Shown: positions 15,687 to 23,034, counted from the stretch's first letter. The stretch: 23,138 nucleotides of DNA from an uncultured Lachnospiraceae bacterium (GCA_910583895.1 CAJTYJ010000040.1:14844-37981); one strand, 5' to 3'. Made by a program: numbers and translations. Notes: generated by a model from the letters alone, not told the origin.

Positions 15687-16160
15687 TCAATACACTACGA
15701 TCTGATCCTGTATTTTCGAATATATGCCTTCCTTGATACCCGGAATCTGCATGATATCTTCTGCTTTTGTAAATGGGCCGTTTTGTGTGCGGTACTCCAC
15801 AATCGCCTTTGCCCTGGTCTCTCCGACTCCCTTCAAAGTCATCAGTTCTTCCGGCGTGGCCGTGTTCAGATTTACCTTGCCATCCGCTGTAATTCCTCCG
15901 CCCGATGTCTCCGGCTGAGAGGATGCTGTCTCTGCCTCCTGTGGCTGTGGTGCAGTCTCTGGATCAGAAGCCGGCTCCTCCCTGGCTGATGCTTCCGGTT
16001 CTTCCTCCTTCAAAGGCAGCTCCTCTCTGCAGGAAAAAGTAAACGTCTCCTTTTCGCCCAGCAAAAAACCGCCCAGCGATACCCGGCACCCGGTCAGACA
16101 GACAGCCAGACCTGCCACCAGCAGACACTCTGCAGCCCGTATCATTTTCTGATACTTCAT
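15687..16160 (-). CDS. comEA: ComEA-like helix-hairpin-helix lipoprotein
   Basis: This is a 157-residue secreted protein with a lipobox (CLTGC, Cys25), so it is probably tethered to the outer face of the membrane by lipid. An acidic, Pro/Ser/Glu-rich linker (about 40-90) follows. The C-terminal ComEA-type helix-hairpin-helix DNA-binding region starts near residue 92: VNLNTATPEELMTLKGVG, then EDIMQIPGI. ComEA binds incoming double-stranded DNA and passes it to ComEC. The usual Firmicutes ComEA has a membrane helix and an SLBB domain; neither is evident here. The ribosome binding site GGGAG lies six bases upstream of the ATG. It is the first gene of the competence operon, with a candidate promoter about 45 bases upstream. 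Confidence 0.87.
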   Translation of the reverse strand: MKYQKMIRAAECLLVAGLAVCLTGCRVSLGGFLLGEKETFTFSCREELPLKEEEPEASAREEPASDPETAPQPQEAETASSQPETSGGGITADGKVNLNTATPEELMTLKGVGETRAKAIVEYRTQNGPFTKAEDIMQIPGIKEGIYSKIQDQIVVY

Positions 16161-16204
16161 GCTTTTCTCCCTTCCGGAAGAAAAATCATCTATGCCCTGT
16201 CTTC

Positions 16205-16233
16205 ATTGTAGCCGACTTGGACCGGAAACACAA
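16205..16233 (-). promoter_or_regulatory. Candidate promoter of the comEA operon
   Basis: On the minus strand, TTGTGT (16228-16233) and TACAAT (16205-16210) are spaced by 17 bases. The -10 box matches five of six positions; the -35 box keeps TTG. It lies in the only gap between the YdcZ-type gene and comEA and would drive comEA through holA. Confidence 0.45.
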
Positions 16234-16241
16234 GAGCAATC

Positions 16242-16676
16242 TTAATTTTCCCACTCAAATATCACAACTCCTGCCACGGCCACCAAAAGTCCCAGAAGCC
16301 TGCGCACAGAAAATGTCCCTTTATCCACCCCGAACATTCCCATAAGCTCCACCAGCCAGGATACGGTAAGCTGTGCAATCACAATGAGCATGGTTGCCTT
16401 TGCCGGTCCTAGCGCGGACATACTCTGAATCACCGTGTAGGTGATAAACGCTCCGAAAAGGCCGCCGAGCATCATATATTTGGGGCTGACTTTTAAAAGA
16501 GCGGAAAAACTGCTCCGGTCAAATGCGGCCCAGATTGCCAGACAGGTGACAAGAGCAGAAAACTGTACCCAGGATGCAGACACCCACACACTGCTTTGTT
16601 TGGTCACTTCCGTGTTAAACACACCCTGAATACTCATCAGAGCACCGGAAATCAATGCAATAAAAATTCCAATCAT
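16242..16676 (-). CDS. YdcZ-type (DUF606) DMT-superfamily membrane protein
   Basis: This is an integral membrane protein of 144 residues with four or five hydrophobic segments. It belongs to the short DUF606/YdcZ group of the drug/metabolite transporter superfamily. Telling blocks are ALISGALMSIQGVFNTEV at the N-terminus, MMLGGLFGAFITYTVIQS in the middle and LLGLLVAVAGVVIFEWEN at the end. Members probably act as dimers because each chain is half of a ten-helix carrier; the substrate is unknown. The start has GGAGG nine bases upstream. The gene stands between the solute-binding protein and the comEA operon, with gaps on both sides, and may be expressed alone. Confidence 0.88.
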   Translation of the reverse strand: MIGIFIALISGALMSIQGVFNTEVTKQSSVWVSASWVQFSALVTCLAIWAAFDRSSFSALLKVSPKYMMLGGLFGAFITYTVIQSMSALGPAKATMLIVIAQLTVSWLVELMGMFGVDKGTFSVRRLLGLLVAVAGVVIFEWEN

Positions 16677-16800
16677 AAGGGGACACCTCCTTGCCCAAAT
16701 GGCGTGCTGCCAGTCACAACGTGATCAGCAACTCCTTTTTAGCAAAGTGTACCCTTCTGATTGGAATTTTATGCAGATGGCAAAAATCACTTTTCAGATA

Positions 16801-18216
16801 TCAGCGAAGCTGTGTCTTCAAAAGCGCTTCAAAGCCCGCGGTCTCTTCCCCGGCATCCATTCCTCTCCAGATGTCCGCCAGAACCACCTCAAGCTGAAGC
16901 CACATATTGGACAGCTCCATGATCTTTGGAACCTCGGCCGCTTTCTCATAGGCCTCATATACGATCAGATGCTCCTCCTTTGCCTCCTGCACATGCTCCT
17001 TTTGGCCGCCCAGCAGGCGCTCGTACAGCGACTGATATCCCAGAAACGATCTGTCTTCTTCCTGCTGACCAGACGTTTCACCAAGAAGCGGTCTGCAGGC
17101 CGTCAGCTTGCCGGACTCCGCAAACAGGCTCCCCGCCCGTTCTCTGGTCAGATAGCGGGCACAGGCTTTGGCCGCGTCCACATTGGCAGAATAGGGATTT
17201 ACCACCACACTGTTGGTGACCGACAGTCCCCGGGATTCCAGCGTATCCGTCAGAGACGGCAGCGGTGCCACCTGATAGAAAGGATCATAGGAAAGGCTCC
17301 TCACCGATTCTTCTCCATCTTCCCCGATCACGGTCTGTTCTGCGGGATACTCCGGGATCTCTCCGTTTTGTACCGCCTGATCAAGCTCTGCCAGCATAGG
17401 CACATTGACGATGGTAAATACGGTCTTTCCGTCGATAAACTCCCGGATCACTTCTTCAGAAGTAACCGTATCCGCATCAATGGCGAAAAAGCCGTTCAGG
17501 CTCTGATAATAGTTCATGCATTCTGTGACCTTTTCCACATCCATGGAAACCTGGCTTTTGTCATCCCCGCTCGGGCCTCCCAAGTCTGTGTAAGCCCCAA
17601 GAAACATATAATCATCAATGACATCCGCCACATTCCATTTAAAGATGTGCTCCACCCGCTCCGTAACCTCATCCGCCTCAAAATTCTCGGCATAGGTCAG
17701 GATATCTTCGATCTTTTCCGGAACTTCTTCCGGTTCCACATAATAGCGGTTGTACAGCATCACACAGGTCTCAATATAAAAGGGCCAGGCTACCGGCTGC
17801 CCGTCATAGGTCACCGCCTGCACTGCCTTCTCAGAATATGTCCCGGCAAGATTCTGATCCGGAACCGGCGTTGTCAGACCGGCCAGGGCCGCTTTCTCCA
17901 AAAGCGCGCTGGACGCCACATAGACATCCGGTCCTTCCATCTTTTCTGCTACGGATTTCTCACAGATCTTCTCAATGTAATCCACCTCCGAGACCAGCTC
18001 CGCCTTTACCTCCACCTGATACCTGGCAGACACTTCCGCAGCAGCAGCCTCCATATAAGCCTGCACATCCGGGTCCGTGTACCAGATCAAAAGCGGCTGT
18101 TCCACAACGATGCTCTCTTCCTCGGCAGGACGATTCTTAAGCCCCACATGCATCATCTCTGCCCCCAGAAGAGCAACCAGCAGCACAGCGATGATTTTCT
18201 GGTGTTTTATTGTCAT
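16801..18216 (-). CDS. Extracellular solute-binding protein (family 1 type), orphan
   Basis: This is a predicted secreted or membrane-anchored ligand-binding protein of 471 residues. The N-terminus has a positive start and a hydrophobic stretch (IIAVLLVALLGAEMM) but no lipobox cysteine, unlike most Gram-positive solute-binding proteins. The rest resembles family 1 sugar/polyamine-binding proteins: PLLIWYTDPDVQAYME early, GPDVYVASSALLEKAA, VAWPFYIETCVMLYN, and GKTVFTIVNVPMLAEL in the middle. The start at 18216 is chosen because AAAGGA lies five bases before the ATG; the open frame extends to 18279 without a better start. No ABC permease or ATPase lies nearby, so it may feed a distant transporter or act as a sensor. 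Confidence 0.82.
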   Translation of the reverse strand: MTIKHQKIIAVLLVALLGAEMMHVGLKNRPAEEESIVVEQPLLIWYTDPDVQAYMEAAAAEVSARYQVEVKAELVSEVDYIEKICEKSVAEKMEGPDVYVASSALLEKAALAGLTTPVPDQNLAGTYSEKAVQAVTYDGQPVAWPFYIETCVMLYNRYYVEPEEVPEKIEDILTYAENFEADEVTERVEHIFKWNVADVIDDYMFLGAYTDLGGPSGDDKSQVSMDVEKVTECMNYYQSLNGFFAIDADTVTSEEVIREFIDGKTVFTIVNVPMLAELDQAVQNGEIPEYPAEQTVIGEDGEESVRSLSYDPFYQVAPLPSLTDTLESRGLSVTNSVVVNPYSANVDAAKACARYLTRERAGSLFAESGKLTACRPLLGETSGQQEEDRSFLGYQSLYERLLGGQKEHVQEAKEEHLIVYEAYEKAAEVPKIMELSNMWLQLEVVLADIWRGMDAGEETAGFEALLKTQLR

Positions 18217-18234
18217 GTCATTCCTTTCACCATA

Positions 18235-18244
18235 CGTAATTACG
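18235..18244. promoter_or_regulatory. Palindrome over the predicted transcription start (operator candidate)
   Basis: CGTAATTACG is a perfect 10-bp palindrome directly downstream of the -10 box of the solute-binding-protein promoter, about 18 bases before the start codon. A repressor bound here would block transcription. The length and isolation make chance possible. Confidence 0.35.
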
Positions 18245-18273
18245 ATCACACAACGAAGTATGTCTGAAGTCAA
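18245..18273 (-). promoter_or_regulatory. Candidate promoter of the solute-binding-protein gene
   Basis: On the minus strand, TTGACT (18268-18273, five of six) and TGTGAT (18245-18250, four of six) are 17 bases apart, in the short gap after argD. This suggests that the binding-protein gene is transcribed separately from the arg genes. Confidence 0.5.
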
Positions 18274-18297
18274 AAGCAAATTTCAAACACATTCTTG

Positions 18298-19482
18298 TTA
18301 GAAAGACTTTTGAAGCTTCTCAAGCATACAGTCCACATCTTCCTCTGTGATGACCAGAGGCGGAACAAAACGAAGCACATTGTTCCCCGCTGTCATGAGA
18401 ACCAGGCCGTTTTCCAGCGCATGGTTCACAATCTCTCCCACAGGCCTTCCGGTCACTTCCAGCCCCTGAATCATGCCTTTTCCGCGGCGCTCTTTCAGAA
18501 ATTCGTATTTTTGAACCAGTTCATTGAGCCGTCCGGTCAGATAGTCTCCCACCCGGAGAACATGTTCTAGAATGTGTTCTTCCTCATACAGGTCAAACAC
18601 TTTGCTGACTGCCGCGCAGACAAACGGATTTCCGCCGTAAGTGGTGCCATGGTCTCCTGGTTTTAAAGATCCCCTGGCAGCCTTTTCTCCCAGGACAAAG
18701 GCGCCTACCGGCACGCCGCAGCCGATGGCCTTTGCACAGGTCATGATATCCGGCATCACGCCGTACTCCTGCCAGGCGAACATATACCCGGTCCGGCCCA
18801 TGCCGCACTGAATCTCATCCAGGATCAGCAGGATATCCCGCTCCTCGCACAGTGCCTTTACCCCTTTTAAAAACTCCTCTGTAGCCGGATAGATCCCGCC
18901 CTCTCCCTGGATGGTCTCCAGGATGACGGCACAGGTCTTCTCCGTGACCTGAGCCTTTACGCTCTCCAAATCGTTAAAGTCCGCAAACCGGACCCCCGGA
19001 AGCAGCGGCTTAAAGGGAGCCTGGTAGTGCTCATTGCCTGTGACCGACAAGGCACCAAGGCTTCTTCCATGAAAAGAATGGTTCATGGCGATGATCTCGT
19101 GATCCGCCTTCCCGTCCTGCTCATAGGCATATTTTTTGGCCACTTTCAGGGCACCCTCGATGGCCTCTGTCCCGCTGTTGGTGAAAAACACCCTGGACAT
19201 GCCGCTGGCCTTTACTACTTTTTCGGCCGCCTCCATCATGGGCACTGTATAATACAGATTGGATATATGAGTAAGCTTGTCAATCTGATCTTTTAATGCC
19301 TTGGTATAGGCTTTATGATTGTATCCCAAGGACTGCACGGCAATTCCCGCCCCAAAATCCAGGTATTCTTTCCCGTCCACGTCATACAGATGCACACCCT
19401 CTCCGTGGTCAAAGACGACCGGATAACGGTTATAGGTATGTAAGATGGCCGCTTCCGCTTTTTCAATGTATGGACTACTCAT
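18298..19482 (-). CDS. argD: Acetylornithine aminotransferase
   Basis: This 394-residue class III PLP-dependent aminotransferase converts N-acetylglutamate semialdehyde to N-acetylornithine in arginine synthesis. Visible residues are GTEA (104-107), FHGR (137-140), LDEIQCGMGRTG with D222 holding the cofactor, and the Schiff-base lysine K251 in CAKAIGCG. The length matches ArgD. The ribosome binding site GAGGAG lies ten bases before the ATG. It overlaps argB by eight bases, so the two are coupled. Ornithine or GABA transaminases share the fold, but the argJ-argB context fixes the assignment. Confidence 0.95.
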   Translation of the reverse strand: MSSPYIEKAEAAILHTYNRYPVVFDHGEGVHLYDVDGKEYLDFGAGIAVQSLGYNHKAYTKALKDQIDKLTHISNLYYTVPMMEAAEKVVKASGMSRVFFTNSGTEAIEGALKVAKKYAYEQDGKADHEIIAMNHSFHGRSLGALSVTGNEHYQAPFKPLLPGVRFADFNDLESVKAQVTEKTCAVILETIQGEGGIYPATEEFLKGVKALCEERDILLILDEIQCGMGRTGYMFAWQEYGVMPDIMTCAKAIGCGVPVGAFVLGEKAARGSLKPGDHGTTYGGNPFVCAAVSKVFDLYEEEHILEHVLRVGDYLTGRLNELVQKYEFLKERRGKGMIQGLEVTGRPVGEIVNHALENGLVLMTAGNNVLRFVPPLVITEEDVDCMLEKLQKSF

Positions 19483-20371
19483 GATAAAATTTCTCCTCTG
19501 TATCTCCTACGATTGCTGTTCCGATTCCCTTGTTGGAAAATACTTCCAGTAATATACTGTGCATGATCCGCCCGTCCATAATGTGGACTCTGGACACACC
19601 GGCCTCGATGGCCTCGATGCAGTTGCCAAGTTTTGGCAGCATCCCGCCGCCGATGGTTCCGCTCTCCAGCAGCTCTTTGGCCGCGCTGACCGTGATCTCC
19701 GAAATCAGGGAATCCTTGTCCTCAAAATCCCGGTAAACCCCCTCGATATCCGTCAGAAATGCCAGTTTCTCCGCCTTTACGGCCCGGGCAATGGCGCATG
19801 CCGCATCGTCTGCATTGATATTGTAGGTGTTAAAATGCTCATCCAGTCCCACCGGACAGACAATGGGCAGAAAATCTTTCTCCAAAAGGTCGTACAGGAT
19901 CTTGGAGTTCACATCTGTAATCTCTCCCACATAACCGATGTCCTGTCCGTCGGAATACTTTTTCTCCACCTTCAGAAGTCCGCCGTCCTTGCCGCTGATG
20001 CCCACAGCCTTGACGCCTAACTCCTGCACCATGGTCACAAGGCCTTTGTTGACCCTTCCAAGGACCATCTCCGCGATCTCCATGGTGTCTTCATCGGTCA
20101 CCCGAAGTCCGTTCACAAAGCGGGGTTCCATGCCGACTTTCCCCACCCATTTGCTGATCTCCTTGCCGCCGCCGTGTACGATGATCGGTTTAAAGCCAAC
20201 CAGCTTCAAAAGTGTCACGTCGCTGATGACGCTCTTTTTCAGTGTCTCATCCACCATGGCGCTGCCGCCGTATTTGACCACGATAATCTTCCGGTTAAAT
20301 CTCTGTATATACGGGAGGGCCTCCACCAGGACGGCCGCCTTCTCCAGATACTTTTCTGTGTCTTCTCTCAT
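19475..20371 (-). CDS. argB: Acetylglutamate kinase
   Basis: This 298-residue amino-acid kinase phosphorylates N-acetylglutamate, the second step of arginine synthesis. Motifs are VVKYGGSAM with K33, HGGGKEI, and the ATP-site region GGGMLPKL near the end. It has an extended N-terminal helix with the pattern EALPYIQRF before the kinase core. Such a helix is typical of hexameric, arginine-inhibited acetylglutamate kinases, so feedback control by arginine is likely. The ribosome binding site GAGGAG lies nine bases upstream. It is preceded by an 85-base gap and then the MreB-like gene. Confidence 0.96.
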   Translation of the reverse strand: MREDTEKYLEKAAVLVEALPYIQRFNRKIIVVKYGGSAMVDETLKKSVISDVTLLKLVGFKPIIVHGGGKEISKWVGKVGMEPRFVNGLRVTDEDTMEIAEMVLGRVNKGLVTMVQELGVKAVGISGKDGGLLKVEKKYSDGQDIGYVGEITDVNSKILYDLLEKDFLPIVCPVGLDEHFNTYNINADDAACAIARAVKAEKLAFLTDIEGVYRDFEDKDSLISEITVSAAKELLESGTIGGGMLPKLGNCIEAIEAGVSRVHIMDGRIMHSILLEVFSNKGIGTAIVGDTEEKFYHE

Positions 20372-20456
20372 TATGTCTTACTCCTCTTCCCTGCTACTAT
20401 ATAACAGGATGGCCGAAACTGCAACTGTAAATGCAGCCGCCCCTGATATCTTTGTT

Positions 20457-21077
20457 TCAGCAGTTATGCGTCCTGCCTGCGCCTGCGCCGGATGCCCGGG
20501 CGGATTCCAGCAGTTTTTGTACACTCTCTGCCGGGATCCCTTCCTGCGCGGCATACGAAAGGATCTGTCCAAGAGCCTCTTTCACATAGCGCTCCGGTTC
20601 GTCCTTGGAGATCCCTATGGTGACCTTGTATTTTTGGTACAGATCCGGTTGTTGTTCCACCACATCTCTTAAGTACTGCTCCATGGGCATCGTAAAAAAC
20701 CGAACATTTCCTGCACCCGACTGGAGCATGGCGTCTTCCAACGCCTTTTTCTCCACGCTTGTGATTCCTTCTGGAACTATAACGGTGATGAAAGGCTTCA
20801 AAAACCGCTTCTTTCCCAAGGCCCTGCGAAGCAGTTCTGTAAATATACACACCGCCTCCGGATAATCAGCAATCATCCCCCGCCGAAGAGGGGATGATAC
20901 ACAAATCCCGCCGGATGATCTGCCTTTCAGCGCTTCTGCCTCCGTCCCCACAGCCACAATCTTCCCGGTGGATGCTTCATATGCCACCAGAGACTTTTCT
21001 CTCAACACCACGCCTTTGTCCCGTATGTGAATTATGATATCCGCCGGCTCCCATTGCTGTATGTTCCTTTGTTCCAT
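20457..21077 (-). CDS. Degenerate MreB/actin-like protein, truncated
   Basis: This protein of about 206 residues aligns by eye with the first third of MreB/Mbl. IRDKGVVLREKSLVAYE matches the segment after the first phosphate loop. TGKIVAVGTEAEALKGR, GMIADYPEA and KRFLKPFITVIVPEGI, followed by TSVEKKALEDAMLQSGA, match the next conserved blocks. The phosphate-1 loop (DLGTANT in MreB) is replaced by a QWEPADI-like segment, and the phosphate-2 and adenosine motifs are absent. ATP binding and filament formation as in MreB are therefore unlikely. The C-terminal 80 residues are helical and not clearly MreB. The open frame is intact and well composed, so it is a diverged protein rather than a broken gene. 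Start: ATG at 21077 or GTG at 21089; neither ribosome binding site is strong. It lies between argJ and argB; its function is unknown. Confidence 0.72.
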   Translation of the reverse strand: MEQRNIQQWEPADIIIHIRDKGVVLREKSLVAYEASTGKIVAVGTEAEALKGRSSGGICVSSPLRRGMIADYPEAVCIFTELLRRALGKKRFLKPFITVIVPEGITSVEKKALEDAMLQSGAGNVRFFTMPMEQYLRDVVEQQPDLYQKYKVTIGISKDEPERYVKEALGQILSYAAQEGIPAESVQKLLESARASGAGAGRTHNC

Positions 21078-21197
21078 GGGGTCACCCACTTTCTCTATTC
21101 ATTCCCTATTCATTTTAAAAGAATCAAGCATCTTTTCTTGTACTGGTCCTGATATATCAGCAAAACACTGCTGCCTCCTTCTCAGCCGGCAGACGGG

Positions 21198-22421
21198 TCA
21201 GCTCCGGTAGTCTGCGTTGATATTGACATATTCATGGGTCAGGTCGCAGCCCCAGGCCGTGGCAGACGCCTCTCCCATCTTCATATCCGCAATGGCCGTC
21301 ACATGCTCCTGGGACAAAATCTTTGTTGCCAGCTCTTCACTGTATCCGGTGGATACGCCGTTCTCGATGATCTTCAGCTTTCCGGCCGCACTCTCAAAAT
21401 ACAGGTCCACCCGGTCCGGATCAAACTGCACACCCGAGTACCCCATGGCACAGAGGATTCGTCCCCAGTTGGCATCATGCCCATAGATCGCCGCCTTGGT
21501 CAGGCTGGAAGTGATCACAGATTTACTGAGCGTCACCGCCTGCTCTTTCGTCTTGGCCCCGACAATCTTTACTTCAAACAGACAGGTTGCCCCCTCTCCG
21601 TCGCCGGCAATCTTCTTTGCCAGCTCGGTATTGACATAATTCAGCGCCTTTTTAAATGCGATGTAATCTTCATTCTCTTTGTCGATCACCGGATTTTTTG
21701 CTGCCCCGTTGGCCAGAAGCAGTACGGTGTCATTGGTGGAGGTATCTCCATCCACGGAAACCATATTATAGGTGTCTTTGATATCCTCACTCAGGGCTTT
21801 TTGCAGCAGTTCTTTCGTGATCGCCGCGTCTGTGGTCACAAAGCTCAGCATCGTACACATGTTCGGATGAATCATGCCGGAGCCTTTGCACATACCGCCC
21901 ACTGTGACCGTCTTGTTGCCGATCTCCACCTGAACTGCCGCATATTTTGGCTTCGTATCGGTGGTCATGATCGCCTTCGCAGCTTCCAGGCCTGCCTCCA
22001 TCGTGTCTGCTTTCCCCTCTGCCAGAAATGCAATCCCGTCCCGAATCCGGTCAATGGGAAGCTGCATACCGATCACACCTGTGGAGGCCACCAGCACAGA
22101 GGACACCGGAATCCGAAGCAGACGCTCCGCCGCCTGAGCCGTCTGTTCACAGTAGCCGTATCCTTCTGTTCCGGTGCAGGCATTGGCAATGCCTGAGTTG
22201 ATCACCACTGCATGTACCTCTTTTGAATTTTTCACGATCTCCTGATCCCACTTCACCGGCGCCGCCTTCACCACATTGGTTGTAAAGGTCCCGGCCGCCA
22301 CACAGGGCGCCTCACTGTAAATCAGCGCCATATCCTTCCGGTCCTTATACTTAATCCGTGCCTCCGCGGACGACGCCTCAAATCCCTTCGCCGCTGTCAC
22401 ACCGCCTGTTATGATCTTCAT
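21198..22421 (-). CDS. argJ: Bifunctional ornithine acetyltransferase / N-acetylglutamate synthase
   Basis: This 407-residue ArgJ moves the acetyl group from acetylornithine back to glutamate, allowing the cyclic arginine pathway; some members also use acetyl-CoA. Family blocks are GGVTAAKGFEAS at the N-terminus, VINSGIANACTG, CKGSGMIHPNM, VDGDTSTNDT and the ending DLTHEYVNINADYRS. ArgJ cuts itself into two chains just before a conserved threonine; here that is T190, in PNMCTML. The residue before it is Cys rather than the usual Ala. The start at 22421 has AGGAGG six bases upstream; the upstream in-frame extension to 22508 is not family-like. A GNAT gene lies 121 bases upstream; argC is not in the window. 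Confidence 0.96.
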   Translation of the reverse strand: MKIITGGVTAAKGFEASSAEARIKYKDRKDMALIYSEAPCVAAGTFTTNVVKAAPVKWDQEIVKNSKEVHAVVINSGIANACTGTEGYGYCEQTAQAAERLLRIPVSSVLVASTGVIGMQLPIDRIRDGIAFLAEGKADTMEAGLEAAKAIMTTDTKPKYAAVQVEIGNKTVTVGGMCKGSGMIHPNMCTMLSFVTTDAAITKELLQKALSEDIKDTYNMVSVDGDTSTNDTVLLLANGAAKNPVIDKENEDYIAFKKALNYVNTELAKKIAGDGEGATCLFEVKIVGAKTKEQAVTLSKSVITSSLTKAAIYGHDANWGRILCAMGYSGVQFDPDRVDLYFESAAGKLKIIENGVSTGYSEELATKILSQEHVTAIADMKMGEASATAWGCDLTHEYVNINADYRS

Positions 22422-22437
22422 CTTGTTCCTCCTGATT

Positions 22438-22463
22438 TTAGTCCCGCTCCATCCCTTCCCGAG
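22438..22463. repeat. Direct repeat copy 1 (upstream of argJ)
   Basis: A 26-base sequence centred on GCTCCATCCCTTCCCGAG recurs 105 bases to the right with a single mismatch. This copy is non-coding, between the argJ ribosome binding site and the GNAT gene. Read in the GNAT frame it would still spell REGMERD and a stop. Confidence 0.8.
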
Positions 22464-22542
22464 CACGTTTTGGAGAGCCATTCCTGATCGCCTCCGGCTC
22501 TCACTCATTGCTCTGTGCTCTGTCCGGGCTTTCGCTGTTTTG

Positions 22543-22568
22543 TTAGTTCCGCTCCATCCCTTCCCGAG
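22543..22568. repeat. Direct repeat copy 2 (end of the GNAT gene)
   Basis: This is the second copy of the 26-base repeat. It encodes the last residues of the GNAT protein, REGMERN, and its stop codon. The two copies are exactly 105 bases (35 codons) apart. Confidence 0.8.
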
Positions 22569-23034
22569 AGGCTGCTTTTTCGTCTTCTTCTATGAATGCG
22601 GTGATGTTTGCTTCGTTCAGCATAAAATCATAATAATTCAAATCCTGTCTCCTGGTCCAGCCGATTTTGTTCCAGAACGCATTCCCGATGTCATTTCTGG
22701 TAAAAGCAATCAGACTCACATGGTTGATCTTCTCCGCCTTCAGAGCCTCCATGCAGGCCACCACCATCGCCTTGCCCACGCCCTGTCTGCGATAGCCCTT
22801 TCGGACACACACATGATACAGACATCCCCGCCGCCCGTCATGGCCGCAGAGAATCGCCCCGATCAGCTCCTCCCCATCCCAGGCCGTAATGCTGGTCGTC
22901 GGGTTCCGCCTCAGAAATCTTTCAATCCCTTCCCGGGAATCATCCACACTCCGAATTCCAAACCCCCGTATCGTTCGCCAAAGCCCATATACCTTTTCAT
23001 AATCCCCAATCGTCATCACCCGAATATCCATCAT
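22543..23034 (-). CDS. GNAT-family N-acetyltransferase
   Basis: This is a cytoplasmic acetyltransferase of 163 residues using acetyl-CoA. The GNAT fold is shown by IRVMTIGDYEKVYGLW at the start, the beta-4 strand GCLYHVCVRKGYRRQGVGKAM with the acetyl-CoA loop RRQGVG, and GNAFWNKIGW near the end. It resembles the YpeA/RimI-like group; the substrate is not evident. AAGGGAG lies four bases upstream of the first ATG and seven before the second, so either of the two adjacent ATGs may be used. It sits directly upstream of argJ on the same strand. A role in acetylglutamate supply is conceivable from context but not shown by the sequence. Confidence 0.88.
   Translation of the reverse strand: MMDIRVMTIGDYEKVYGLWRTIRGFGIRSVDDSREGIERFLRRNPTTSITAWDGEELIGAILCGHDGRRGCLYHVCVRKGYRRQGVGKAMVVACMEALKAEKINHVSLIAFTRNDIGNAFWNKIGWTRRQDLNYYDFMLNEANITAFIEEDEKAASREGMERN

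Noticed and set aside
16699..18267. 522-codon open frame on the plus strand
   Set aside because: It lies exactly antisense to the solute-binding-protein gene, has a composition rich in His, Arg and Leu typical of antisense frames, and has no family features.
21234..22196. 320-codon plus-strand open frame
   Set aside because: It is the shadow of argJ; no independent support.
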